Assembly: GCA_008933995.1 (NCBI GenBank)
Contig: WARS01000029.1
Coordinates: 16,553,131 to 16,617,130, forward strand
Source of the DNA: Datnioides undecimradiatus
Taxonomy: Eukaryota > Chordata > Actinopteri > Lobotiformes > Datnioididae
Length of the DNA stretch: 64,000 nt
Direction of reading: 5' to 3'
Shown here: piece by piece, positions 54,801 through 64,000 of the stretch
How the letters are laid out: each line of letters starts with the position of its first letter
Position numbering within the stretch: the first letter of the stretch is position 1
The notes under the pieces: generated by a model
Database searches by the model: none
What the model was told of the DNA's origin: nothing
What the model saw: only the letters and a program-made list of their open reading frames with translations
Position numbers and translations under genes: made by a program

Positions 54801-57800
54801 CATTGTTGGGGAGAGGGACGATAAGAAGACAAAAACTGATGGATGGAGATGCTTTACGATAAGGCTTTATGATAAGGTTGTCTTGGAATGACTTCTACGC
54901 ATATGAAATATGTTTATTGATTTGCAAAACATATGTAAAACCTACTTTTTTCATTTGCTAGGTGTGTCCCCAGGATGATTTCTGTTTGCTCCACTGAATT
55001 TTGTCCAATTGTTGTATTTGTTGATGGCACAAGCTGCTGGCCTTCTTCCCAGTGGAAAAATCTGGCTTCTTAGGATCTGGGACACTAAGGAAAAGCAAGC
55101 TCCCAGCTTGCTATATATAGACCAGGCAGCAATGCTCGAATCTTAGTTTGTGTTTACGTAGTAGACTCAAGAATAGCTCCTATTCATGACAAGCTTAGTT
55201 TTACCTTTAGCAACTCTAAAGGCAGCAGAACTGTTAAAACTGAGTGACTAGAGGTGTTGAAACAGGTTTATGGTCTTGCAATATGCAACAAAAACCCTAC
55301 TATATGCCTGGAGAAATATCCACTTCTTGCTGAGACTGCTATTGAAATAGCTTTATAGTATGTTTGGTGTTGTATTAAGCTTTTGAGAGGTTATTCTGGT
55401 ATTTTGTTCACCATATCTACATATATAGAGAACAAAAGCACCTGTAAATATAACGAGTTTATTTAAACAAACTACAGCATTTCTGGCACACCTCCATTAA
55501 ACATTATAAGTTAGTTATTTTGTATATTAAGGCATTCATTTGCACACATACTAGCACCCTATTTGTGCATAGCTCTTTTTACTGTACTTTGAGCTCTGTG
55601 AGTTTATCAGCTGACTAACAACCACAGTTTCCCACCTAACACCACCTCCCCCTCCCCAGCTCCTCCAGAGTTTTGAGCTTAATGCAGTCAGTCATGCAGG
55701 AGTAGCACAGCAACATGATCGGAGCGCACATGATGCAACAGTGTTCCAGCACACGCTGATCCATGTGTGAGGTGGTACCAGTCCAAGGTTCACCCATATC
55801 AGCTGGCATGCTGTCTCACTTGCAGCTCCTGCCTGTGTATCTGTGTCAATACACCACAGACACAAGCACACACCCTGACTGAACAAGGGTGGGGCACTGA
55901 CAGGACTTAGTGTACCCAACTACCCCCTTCTGATAATGTCATCAGCTGTGGCAGCAGCATCTCTGTAATGTGCAAAGTGTCCTTTTACTTTTCAGACCAT
56001 AGTGTTGGTGAAACACTGTTTTTCCTAGTTGGACGGCTGTACATAGGCACAGGCTTTGTTTTGTCATTTCTGCTGTGTGACATTCATCTCTATTTGAGAG
56101 TTTAGTTTTTAAGGTGGGAGTACTGCAAAGTTACTGAAGCTTCTTGTGGAGGATGTCAGGGGTAAAGTGGTGTGAAAACAAATGCAATATATGCCCACAC
56201 ATTAACTGACCATGTAGTCAACTTTGTTGTGTTAGTATTGTTTGATAAACCTCCAAAACAACATCCATACTCAAAATGAGCAGCAGCACCATATTCTGTC
56301 TGTCTTGCTTTATCTCTGTCACTGTAGAGTGTCATGGCACCTTCTCACTCGTCTCGAACTGGCTGCCAAAATCGTTCAACCATTAAAATAAACATGCAGC
56401 ACTGTGATGATACAGTTATATTTCTGCAGAGAATTCAGTATTTTAAAACTCTGTTAAACTGGAAGACAAATATGTAAACAGATTATATGATTTGAAATTT
56501 GTTGTGTCCATTTTTCGAAATGAAGAGTGGTTACTCTGTCAAGTAGGCCCTTCTTTGCTCTGTTGTCATAGCTACCCACTCACTTTCACAAAGCAACTGT
56601 TATAACTTGATTTTAATGTCCTCATACATTGGAAATACATGGAAATTAACTTGTTACTGACAAAATGGAAGCTACATACATAGTTTGTATCTGTGCTGGG
56701 GTGTACATGTCCTGAACTAGTTATAGCCAAATCAATGATGGCTTTCATCCTTGGTTTGTCACCCCCACTCAGACATATTAGTGACACTAGATAAAGTAGA
56801 AGATTACAATATAGATCCTGCAGAAATTATGTCATTTTTTGTGTTGTGTGCATGTGTTCACTCTCTTAGGAAACAGAACAGCTCTGCTCCTCCGCTGGAG
56901 AGCCCCCCCAAAGAGCTGGCCAGCAGCTCGCCATCTCAGGTGAGCCTCCTCCATCTGTCTCTCACTGCCACACACTACTCCATCCCTGAGCTGCCACTCT
57001 GCTCTAATATTCCTTGTTGTACAGCACCTTCTTCTCTCCTGTAGCCAATCATGGAGGACGTTTTTGTTATATCAAATGTGAAAGATTATTGGTATACATC
57101 TCAACATACTGATTTTTTTACAAGTTTTTTTTAAAATAACTGTGTTTTTGCCATTTATTTTCTCATTTTGTCATTTTATTCATTTCTAAGCTGAATTTTG
57201 AGACTCTCAAACTGCTTGATGTTAATTCAGTAGAGTGTAAATAGACTCTACATAGCTAATCTTTAACTAGAGCTTGTTTGCCTTCAACTTTTCCAGCTGA
57301 TCCAGTATAGGTCGTAGGAAAATCGAGTCAAAGCTGTGTATTTGATTCTCCCACATCCTGCAGTCTGGTGGTTTCTGATATTTCCCAGGGAGGGTTTTTC
57401 TGTCGCCTCAGTGCTTTTACAGTACTTGCTTTTTGAAGTGGTTCCAGTTGACCAGCATTACTTACTAATGGTTGTCATGCACTCTTAAAGAACTGCTTTA
57501 AAACACACATTGTTTGCATGAATACTAAAGCTTTGTTGTTAAACCAAATAGCCCGCATAGTATACTTCATTTTGCTGAAACTCTTCTCCGTCCTCATTGC
57601 ATAATTCATTTTTTCATTTTCCTTGTCCCACTGCTCTTTTTAGGTCAGCCCAGACTCCTGAGTTTACCCATTGTTGACACTTCCATTAGGTAGAGAGAGG
57701 AGGAGCTGCACTGTTATATTAATAGCTCCTTCCTCTCAGATTCTTCTCACCTCAGACACCTACTGTATGCCCCTTCCTTTCCGCTCCCTCCCTCAGTAAA

Positions 57801-60760
57801 CACAGCGCACAAGCAAACATTACCCCAGGCTCTTTTTGAGATTCATTCGTATGAAAAGAAAGCACCGCAGCAGGTAAAGCTGTGTGTAAACTTCACATAG
57901 GTGAGAGATGGATCATGGAGAGCTGTAGGGCAAACAGGGTGAGATCATGTCCACACAAAGATGGATAAATCTGCAAATAACTTTCATCCCCATGATACAT
58001 TCATTTTTAAAAAGTTTTCCATTCACACTGGAATAGAGAAACAAAAGGTAAAATATCCATGTCTTCATCTTTTGGACTAAAGAAAATTAAAATTGTGTAT
58101 TTGAGTTAACAATAGAGGGCCAAAATAAAGAAGAAAATATTTGTAAAATTGCTTAGTGAAGCATTCCCTAAAAGGCTCTTTACAACAGCTCCTCGCTGAT
58201 TTCTGTTGTTGTTTCAGAACTCCAGGCTGCTCGTTTTGGGACAGCCAGCACACAGTGAATGGCTCTGCCACTCCCAAAGACATTAGTGTAGGCTGGGTCA
58301 AACGGGGCCCGTCTGTAATGTAATCCCTCATATTGTGAAAAGACAGGAATAGCCATCATAGTCTCACTGCTACTGAGAATACAGATCCTCTAATACAGTT
58401 TCTTTGTACTCCTTCTTTCTTTGTGTTGTTTTCTCCATCTAAGTGCTTGTACTAGATCCTCCCCTCTGTTCTCTCCTTTGTCTGCCACAGCTAAGGCCGT
58501 TTTTGCTTGCACTGACCTGAACTGCAGTTTTCCTCACGCTCATTATGAGGTGAATTGAATTCACATTGAAGCCTGTCCTCGGTTCTGCTATTAAAAAAAA
58601 AAATGCTATTTTTCTGCCAGAAACGACCTGCCGCTGACTTCATCGACCCTCTTGTCAACAAAAAGCCCAGGATATCACACCTCGCCAGCAAGGCTGCAAC
58701 AGCCCCAGTCAATGGCAAGCTTAGCTCCTCCAATGGGAGAGGAGAGCCAGGTGGAGCGCAGGCAGGAGTGGCGGTTTCTATGTCAGACAGCAGCATGACG
58801 TCCAGCTCCCAGCAGCTGCCTGTGCTGGACATTCCTCGTCCTTTTGAAGCACTTTCAGATGTCAGCAACGACTCCAGCCACAACGGGAGAGACTGTGACT
58901 CTCAGGAAACTGTGGTGTCTGAGAGGCTCAGTCAGCCTCCCTCGCTTTTCTCAGGCTCGGCAACACACACCGTGCCCAGCATCGGCTCATCATCTCCTGG
59001 ACACACAGTCCTGGAGGGCCCCCGGGACAAGAGTCCTTCATCCTGCAACAAGTCCAGGAAGAAGTCAAAAAAGCATAAAGACAAGGAGAAGAGCAAAGAC
59101 AGGGAGAGGGTGAGAGAGAGAACGCAAGAGAAGGAGGAGAGGAAGAGTCGTGAGGACCGTGTGCCTGAGCCCAACAGAGCTTGTGAGATGAGCCCAGGAA
59201 ATCTCAAAAGCAACAGTATTCCACAAAAAAGCACAGGTGAGAGTAACGAACACACACAAATCACTCTTTACTTCTTCTGCACAAAATGCCTTTATTTACT
59301 AAAATCAATTACACAGTTCTTGCGTCAGATAACAAATTTTTAAAAGTAGTGCTTCATATGTGGATGGACACCAGTTAGTCATTACTGTGAGTAGGTGCTG
59401 CATCACGTGACCAGTGTGTGACTCACTGATTGAATGGAGACCCCTGCTGTTCAGCTTTATGCCTTCAATAAGCTCAAATACACACCTGTGAATCCAGCAC
59501 GCAGATGGCATCTTTAGAGGATTAGATTACACATTCAGGAGATGAATGATGTCAATGATAACTAGTTAAAGATGATGATCTTTTAAGTGTTGTTGCACTT
59601 CAGCGGGTTTTTACGCAGAGGTGCTACAAAGATAGCATATTAATGCCATTATCCAACTGTGAACTTGTTTCAGATCTGAATGGACTGTGCAACAGTACCA
59701 GTATTCCTTCGTCATCACCTGAGGTGGCAGACTATTTATTGTGAGTATTCAACGGTTTCAGGTCTCAGTTTATTATACAGTTTTTTTTGTTTGAATTGTC
59801 CCTAAACTCGTTGTAGACTTCACACTTTTAGAGGATGTCATTAATTTGGTGTCTATTGTACATAAATATTAGTTTAAATACACAATAACTGAGTGTCATC
59901 ATGTTTTTTTTTAATGTCAAATAATCCAAAGTTTGTCAGTACATAGAGGGCTACATTGGAAACAGGAATTGTTTAGTTCAGCTGATGGTTGATTCTGCCA
60001 GCTTTTACTTTACTAAAAAATACTTGTTTCATTTGGCCTCATTTGCCAGAATGTTAATCAACATATGCTTATGCTGGAATTAACCAATTTAATTTGTTTG
60101 TGTTGGTACCCCATCTGTTCATCAAGTCTTCTAATGACCCTTGCTTGAGTTAAATGCTTGTTATATTTGGTAACTTTCTCTCAAAAAGCTCCATTTTCCC
60201 TCTCAGGAAGTACACAGTGATCGGCTCTCTGGAGCAGCGTCAGAAGTATAAAAATGATTTCAACGCCGAGTACAGTGAGTACCGGGGTCTGCATGCTCGG
60301 ATAGAGGGCATCACCCGGCAGTTCACTGTGCTTGACAATGAGCTCAAACAGCTCCAACACGGCACAGACAAGTACAAGGTAGATTCCCCGAAGGACGTGC
60401 ACAAATCTGTTTCTTGTTTTAAAAAATAAATTGACTAAAAATCCATTAATAATTAACTGGTTAATTATCAGTTTTACTCATAGCCTTTATCCTGTTTTCT
60501 CTTCACAGACAATCCACAATCAAATACTTCAAGAGTATCATAAAATAAAAAAGGTAAGTTAAAGTCCCTGTACAGCAAGTCTTATACTGTGTGTGTGTGT
60601 ATATATAAATAACATTATCAGATTTTGACTTTGCACTTTTTCAAATCCCTTGCAGACTAATCCGAACTATAGTCAAGAGAAGAACCGCTGTGAATATCTA
60701 CACAACAAACTGGCACATATAAAGAGACTTATTGCCGAGTACGATCAACAGCAACTTTAA
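30279..60760 (+). CDS. ell: RNA polymerase II elongation factor ELL, complete, 638 aa, 12 exons
   Basis: ELL raises the Pol II elongation rate by suppressing pausing and works in super and little elongation complexes. Exons: 30279-30413, 42468-42512, 50244-50365, 51529-51692, 53336-53586, 53693-53817, 56870-56939, 58621-59236, 59674-59740, 60207-60378, 60509-60553, 60656-60760; all phases agree. It begins [20 protein letters not shown], which fits ELL rather than ELL2/ELL3. The elongation domain covers about residues 5-285, with [36 protein letters not shown] and [19 protein letters not shown]. Exon 8 (305-510) is Ser-rich and weakly conserved, except for [30 protein letters not shown] and a Lys/Arg/Glu-rich block near 448-487 that could be a nuclear signal. 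The C-terminal occludin-homology domain covers about 528-638 (YLLKYTVIGS ... [14 protein letters not shown]). Human ELL is about 621 aa. Confidence 0.96.
35823..35835. promoter_or_regulatory. Exact T-MARE (Maf recognition element)
   Basis: TGCTGAGTCAGCA is the exact 13-bp palindromic consensus for Maf homodimers, with the AP-1 core TGAGTCA in its centre. NRF2/small-Maf and BACH/small-Maf sites share the core. It lies 5.4 kb into ell intron 1. Sequence match only. Confidence 0.55.
36110..36190. repeat. Decayed AT-rich repeat with 15-bp tandem unit
   Basis: A stretch with AATATCAGTATTGGT occurring twice in tandem after TTGGCTGATATTATTAGC. The wording resembles the 'TATCGGTATCGG' repeats common in teleost introns, with CpGs lost. 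Family not assigned. Confidence 0.35.
38846..39261. mobile_element. Non-autonomous inverted-repeat DNA transposon (MITE-like), 416 bp
   Basis: The two ends are imperfect inverted repeats of about 40 bp: left 38846-38886 and right 39221-39261. They share AGCTTGGCT and TGTTTC words in the same order on opposite strands. A TA dinucleotide (or TAA) borders both ends, as expected for a TA/TWA target duplication. The 'GTTTCCACTG ... GGCAC.GCTTGGC' terminus resembles widespread fish elements whose ends read GTTTCCATTG..GGTACGGCTCGGC. It has no coding capacity. Superfamily is not certain (PIF/Harbinger-like or Tc1/mariner-like target preference). Confidence 0.65.
42581..42713. repeat. (AT)n with poly(A) end
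   Basis: About 110 bases of AT with a few CT/AG interruptions running straight into about 24 A residues. It starts 68 bp after the donor of ell exon 2. Confidence 0.95.
42812..42889. repeat. (GATA)n-(TA)n compound microsatellite, palindromic
   Basis: GATA units run to a central AGATCT and then TATC and TA units, so the tract is largely self-complementary and could form a cruciform or RNA hairpin. Confidence 0.95.
43158..43229. repeat. 24-bp minisatellite, three copies
   Basis: Three adjacent 24-base units at 43158-43181, 43182-43205 and 43206-43229. Each starts GCACAG and ends TGAATTGATGAT, with differences only in the middle. As 24 is a multiple of three, one minus-strand frame reads HHQF(R/K)R(S/T/A)V three times; I do not take this as a protein. 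Confidence 0.9.
47770..47792. promoter_or_regulatory. Three tandem AP-1 (TGAGTCA) sites
   Basis: TGAGTCA occurs at 47770-47776, 47778-47784 and 47786-47792, an exact 8-bp period. A further TGAGTCA lies at 48446-48452. The array could be a bZIP-bound element or just a short tandem repeat of GTGAGTCA. Confidence 0.45.
48870..49360. repeat. Decayed A-rich interspersed repeat (unassigned)
   Basis: The stretch has many ACTAAAACT-type words on the + strand and ends near 49321-49360 with CTTTGAGG...AAAGTGCTCTATAAATAAAG. That resembles a 3' module ('AAAGCGCTATATAAATAAA') frequent in teleost repeats. Borders and family are uncertain. Confidence 0.3.
50366..51528 (+). other. ell: ell intron 3
   Basis: A 1.2-kb intron. 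It holds a 17-bp perfect-arm palindrome at 50521-50556 and a GC-richer stretch at about 51046-51243 that is open in one frame on each strand. Confidence 0.85.
50521..50556. repeat. Near-perfect 36-bp palindrome (17-bp arms, 2-bp centre)
   Basis: GTGTAAATAATCTGTCC at 50521-50537 and its exact reverse complement at 50540-50556, separated only by TT. It lies 155 bp after ell exon 3. Confidence 0.95.
51693..53335 (+). other. ell: ell intron 4
   Basis: A 1.6-kb intron with acceptor CACCACAG ending 53335. I see no gene or clear repeat in it. Confidence 0.85.
53818..56869 (+). other. ell: ell intron 6 with LINE relic
   Basis: A 3.1-kb intron. A LINE relic occupies roughly 54370-54860; the rest shows no recognised gene. 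Confidence 0.85.
54370..54860 (+). mobile_element. LINE relic, RTE/Rex-like, internally deleted, sense
   Basis: The first part (about 54420-54720) resembles the endonuclease region of an abundant fish LINE, in broken frames: 'ATGTCATCTCTCTGGCAAGGA', 'TTACTTGGGCTCACC', 'TGGCTCTTGGACCAAAA' and 'CACTGACTGTTGT'. The last part (about 54735-54860) resembles its 3' end: 'GGCCTGGAAACTC', 'GGGATCCCTCAGGGGGAGCTGGAAAG', then a GATGGATGGA-type tail. The reverse transcriptase part between them is missing, so this copy has a large internal deletion. Sequence similarity may begin earlier (about 54200). The clade name is from memory and uncertain. Confidence 0.65.
56940..58620 (+). other. ell: ell intron 7
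   Basis: A 1.7-kb intron ending in a run of A and the acceptor TTTTTCTGCCAG at 58620. No gene or strong repeat was recognised. Confidence 0.85.
59237..59673 (+). other. ell: ell intron 8
   Basis: A 437-bp intron with donor GTGAGA and acceptor TTGTTTCAG. Reading straight through the donor stays open for 35 further codons to a stop at about 59341, so intron retention would truncate ELL before its occludin-homology domain. Confidence 0.85.
59741..60206 (+). other. ell: ell intron 9
   Basis: A 466-bp AT-rich intron, donor GTGAGT and acceptor CCCTCTCAG. Nothing else was recognised. Confidence 0.85.
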
Positions 60761-63480
60761 AAGTAGTTATTAGACATTGTTTCCCTGCTATCTCTGGAAA
60801 CCGAGCAGATAAAGGAAAACTCTGGATTCCGCTTGTGCTAAAAATATTTTCTCATGAAAGATGCCATGAAGGGAGTATTCCCCTCACTGGGGCCAAAGGC
60901 TCTAGTGAGGACTAAGCAGGACACACAATCTTTTTTCTCTTTCCTTTTCTTTTTTTCCCCTTTTTGTTGTGGAAGTTGGAGTTGTGCCTGGTGCGGCCAG
61001 GTCCGTCTGTTTAGTTACAATGCATCCAGAAAAAAAAGGTTCTGTGTGGCTTAGTTGGGGTTTTTTTTTTTTTGTTTTTGTTTTGTTTCTCAACGCGCTC
61101 TGCTTATAGTGCACAGAGGTCTGAAACAGTCAAACATGGAAACTTTACCACTTTCTGGGGAAATATCTGAATAATCTTTCCTGCATTTAAACCTGGAAGG
61201 CAGAGGGACACTGAGATAAACACTGCAGATTGTACGCCAAATGCAACTAATTTGTTTTTGAGTAAAGAAATCTTAAGTGAATTTCCCCATATACTGAATG
61301 GAATGGTTGTGATGTTGAATTATCTCTCAGTTTTTCTTCTCTTTATTTATTTTTGACACTTATCTGGGGGGACTGAGTCTGTTTTACACTCCTCAATATC
61401 AGTACTTAAAAGCTGTCCCTCTCTTATTTTCTGTCCTCGCATCGTGAATGTCAGCCAGTATTTTATTCAAAAGCTGCCTTTGCCCATCTAATTGTCAGTG
61501 TGTTGGCATTAGTAATTTTCTTTCTGTCTTCTAAAGAGATGCAGATATTATTGTCGATTAAATGAAAACAATGCCTCTAAATGCACAGAGTCAGACACAG
61601 GTTTGTGCGCTTGGCTTTAATCTTTCCAAATACTGTGCAGATGTCTTAACAGAGGGGACATGTGTCAAAGTTTCCAGTCACACTCGAGCTGTAGATTTTT
61701 TTTTTTTGATCATGGTCTCCTCACTCAGTTGTGACAAGCTACAGTGCTTGTTCATCGGTTACAACAGTGATCCTTAGTTATGGTTCATCATATCACGTCA
61801 GTGGAAAAATGATATTTAGTTCAATTGGTTGTCTTTCCAGGTTAGGTCATGGCGGCTTTTGTAGCAACAGAATGATTCAAAGTTATCTGAAGAGTTCATT
61901 GCCAGTTGTGCTCTTCATCAAGCTTCAGAAGATCCTCTAATTGTAAGATGATGCAGATGGGGGATGTGGATCTGCAGGCTTTCTCTTCTTCTTTAACCTT
62001 CCAAGTGTTAAAAAATAAGGTAGAGCCACAGATCTGATGTCTCCTAAGTTACCAACATTGTCACCTTTTTAGTTATGTTAAAATAGTGTTTACAGTGTCT
62101 TTTTAAAAAGATCAAATTCATTGTTTTGTCAGCTCATTGACCCTCATCCAGTCCATCGACATGACTGTTAAGATGAAGCCATCCTTGATCATCTTCCAGG
62201 TGGAGACTCCTCCCAGAAGGATTGGGGAAGGCTGATGGGGGGGAGGTCTCACCTGAGACCGGTTCTTGCCTTTTTCAAATGTGATGTCAGACATTCATGG
62301 AGGCTGACCTGAAATCTGTTTCCTGGGTCAGCTCTCCTCTCTGAGAAGCACTGCTTCAAGATGGATCCACTTGACAGATCCACAGACAAATTAGAAATGC
62401 TGTATCAGAACTTAACCCGATGATCGAGCGAGTTGAGTTTAGTCAACAAATGCATTTCTTATATCGATCTTTTTATGTGAATATGAAAAATCTGCACTTT
62501 TTCTCCTGATCTTGCTGTTACCTGGGGGTTTTGTCCAAATGACTTTTCTCTTTGTCCATCAGAGTGCATGCTTTATGAATGTGTTACAATGAACAGTCTT
62601 TATATCTTTACTTGAAAAAAAACTGCCCAAGGATATCAAAGGCCTAGTCCAACTGAATTAGTGTGTAATCAATTCGACATGGCTCTGACCAGCATGTATA
62701 CCAAAGTGCTTACCGAGTGGGATGAAACAAAATGCTCTACCAAATGTTGGCAAAGGAACATGTCACAGTATTCTCTGCTTTCTGTTATTATCATGTCTTT
62801 TGTCCTAATTTATCACCCAATGGAAACTCTTCACTGTTTTCTTGTGAGAAGCCAGAGGATGCTCCTTTGCTCCAGATGGGATTTTGCATGACTGGGCCCA
62901 AGCATTTCAATGTAATGCCAGGTTTCAGATTATATCATTCAAACACTACAGTGAGGCTGATGCTGCTGAGTCTGAACTGACGGCTGGATCTGGGACTTTG
63001 TGATGTCCGGGCAGGGGGGACTTAAACTGGTGAACGTCTTTTTACCAGAATCGACACTCAGCATCGCCCAGTACTGCAACCTTTTGACAAGAAAGACACT
63101 TTTCACCTTTCTTACTGTATCTTGTTTTCTAGAAAGCATTCTGACATGATTACTGTATCACACCTATTATGGTCAAGATCCATTGTGAATGAGTTTATCA
63201 GTAAACATGTTTCGCTCCGATGGAGAGCAAAGTGTGTGGAAGTAATGATATGCCAGCACAGGGGTACCATTGTATGAGTTGATTGTGCCAAAATGACCTG
63301 TTGTATAGGTTTTTTTCCTTTTCTCCTAGTATATACATGCTGCTGTATAAGCAAAGAGGGCTTTGGAAAAGAGTCATAAAATGTTGGCGCTAAAACCCAA
63401 AGCACGCTTTTTGAAAAACCACAAGGGACTGGGACTGAAATTGATCTTTGTTTCAATAAAATTCTTTAAAATCCTTATTT
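60761..63480 (+). other. ell: ell 3' untranslated region
   Basis: About 2.7 kb after the TAA at 60758-60760 with no coding signal. It ends soon after the AATAAA at 63455-63460, which is followed by T-rich sequence. T-rich runs occur at 61050-61090 and 61690-61710. Confidence 0.7.
63455..63460 (+). terminator. ell: Poly(A) signal
   Basis: AATAAA followed by TTCTTT and TTATTTGTG, the most convincing 3'-end signal after ell. Confidence 0.6.
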
Positions 63481-64000
63481 GTGAAATTCTGAACCAGTTG
63501 TCGCTGTCCATTATTGTAATGAAGCTGAACTTGAGTATGACTGCAATGAAGAAAATTTGATTTTTAATGCTAAATTCTAATTACAAATCTAATGATTTAA
63601 AAGCTTATATTATTGTGTTGAGCTTTGTCATGCCCCAGATTTAGATATCCTTAGATATCCTTTATTAGTCCCACACCAGGGAAATTTCAGATGCAAAACA
63701 TACAGCTGGTGTTTGGATTGTGGGTACAATTTGGCTTTTTATAGGACCCATATCTTGACATTTTGACTTTGACAAAAGTCAAAAGATTTAACATTTTCCT
63801 TTGGAAAGTACATAGACCTTTTATTTTTAGCCCTGAAGACAGGTTTTTGGAATCACTGAGACATCATGTCTGGATACACCATCCCATTAAACTCTATAAA
63901 TGAGAAACTGATGTATTTGATGGGGCTTGGAGCTTTTTTTCCTCTCTGTTTAATGGACTTGTCAGTATCCTAACATTTGTTTACAATTACTAAGGCCTGC
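63481..64000. other. Intergenic sequence downstream of ell
   Basis: About 520 bp with no gene recognised. It contains a LINE-tail-like piece at 63641-63690, where TTAGATATCC occurs twice. Confidence 0.6.
63641..63690 (-). mobile_element. Fragment resembling an antisense LINE 3' tail
   Basis: 'ATATCCTTTATTAGTCCCACACCAGGGAAATTTCA' resembles the common fish motif 'CTTTATTGATCCC...GGGGAAATT', the antisense 3' end of L2/Maui-type LINEs. Only about 50 bases are recognisable. Confidence 0.4.

Noticed and set aside
57850-57875. Possible extra ell exon ending at a GCAG/GTAAAG donor near 57875
   Set aside because: An ATG-started reading ends in phase 2, while ell exon 8 starts in phase 0, so it would not keep the frame.

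Overview
The window looks like nuclear DNA of a teleost fish, probably a percomorph. It has vertebrate-type spliced genes with GT-AG introns, many CA/TG microsatellites and decayed fish-type LINE and inverted-repeat elements. Proteins read across the splice junctions match vertebrate SSBP4, FKBP8 and ELL. No prokaryotic, viral, CRISPR or RNA-gene signal was seen. Species cannot be named from the sequence alone, and all family matches are from memory, without database searches.

Layout (all three genes on the + strand, head to tail). 1-10025: part of a large ssbp4 intron, rich in CA/TG and GA microsatellites, with one antisense LINE relic. 10026-18477: the last twelve coding exons of ssbp4, encoding its Gly/Pro/Met-rich region and C terminus; the N-terminal LisH part lies upstream of the window. 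18478 to about 21.7 kb: long ssbp4 3' UTR with a G-quadruplex-prone block near its end. 21.7-22.7 kb: short intergenic gap. About 22.7-29.5 kb: complete fkbp8, with a non-coding first exon, eight coding exons (405 aa) and 3' UTR. 29.5-30.28 kb: ell upstream region with two CACGTG E-boxes. 30279-60760: complete ell, twelve coding exons, 638 aa, with introns of 12.1 and 7.7 kb. 60761 to about 63.48 kb: ell 3' UTR. 63.5-64 kb: intergenic, with a LINE-tail-like repeat.

The genes act in different processes: SSBP4 in LDB1 transcription complexes, FKBP8 as a tail-anchored mitochondrial TPR immunophilin and mitophagy receptor, ELL in RNA polymerase II elongation. They are linked by conserved synteny rather than a shared pathway; human chr19p13.11 carries the same three genes in a different order and orientation.

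I found no convincing new biological system. The best unexplained items are a 17-bp perfect-arm palindrome in ell intron 3, an exact 13-bp T-MARE in ell intron 1, a tandem triple AP-1 array in ell intron 2, a 416-bp inverted-repeat element in ell intron 1, a G-quadruplex-prone block in the ssbp4 3' UTR, and a 24-bp minisatellite that also encodes an 8-residue repeat in one frame.
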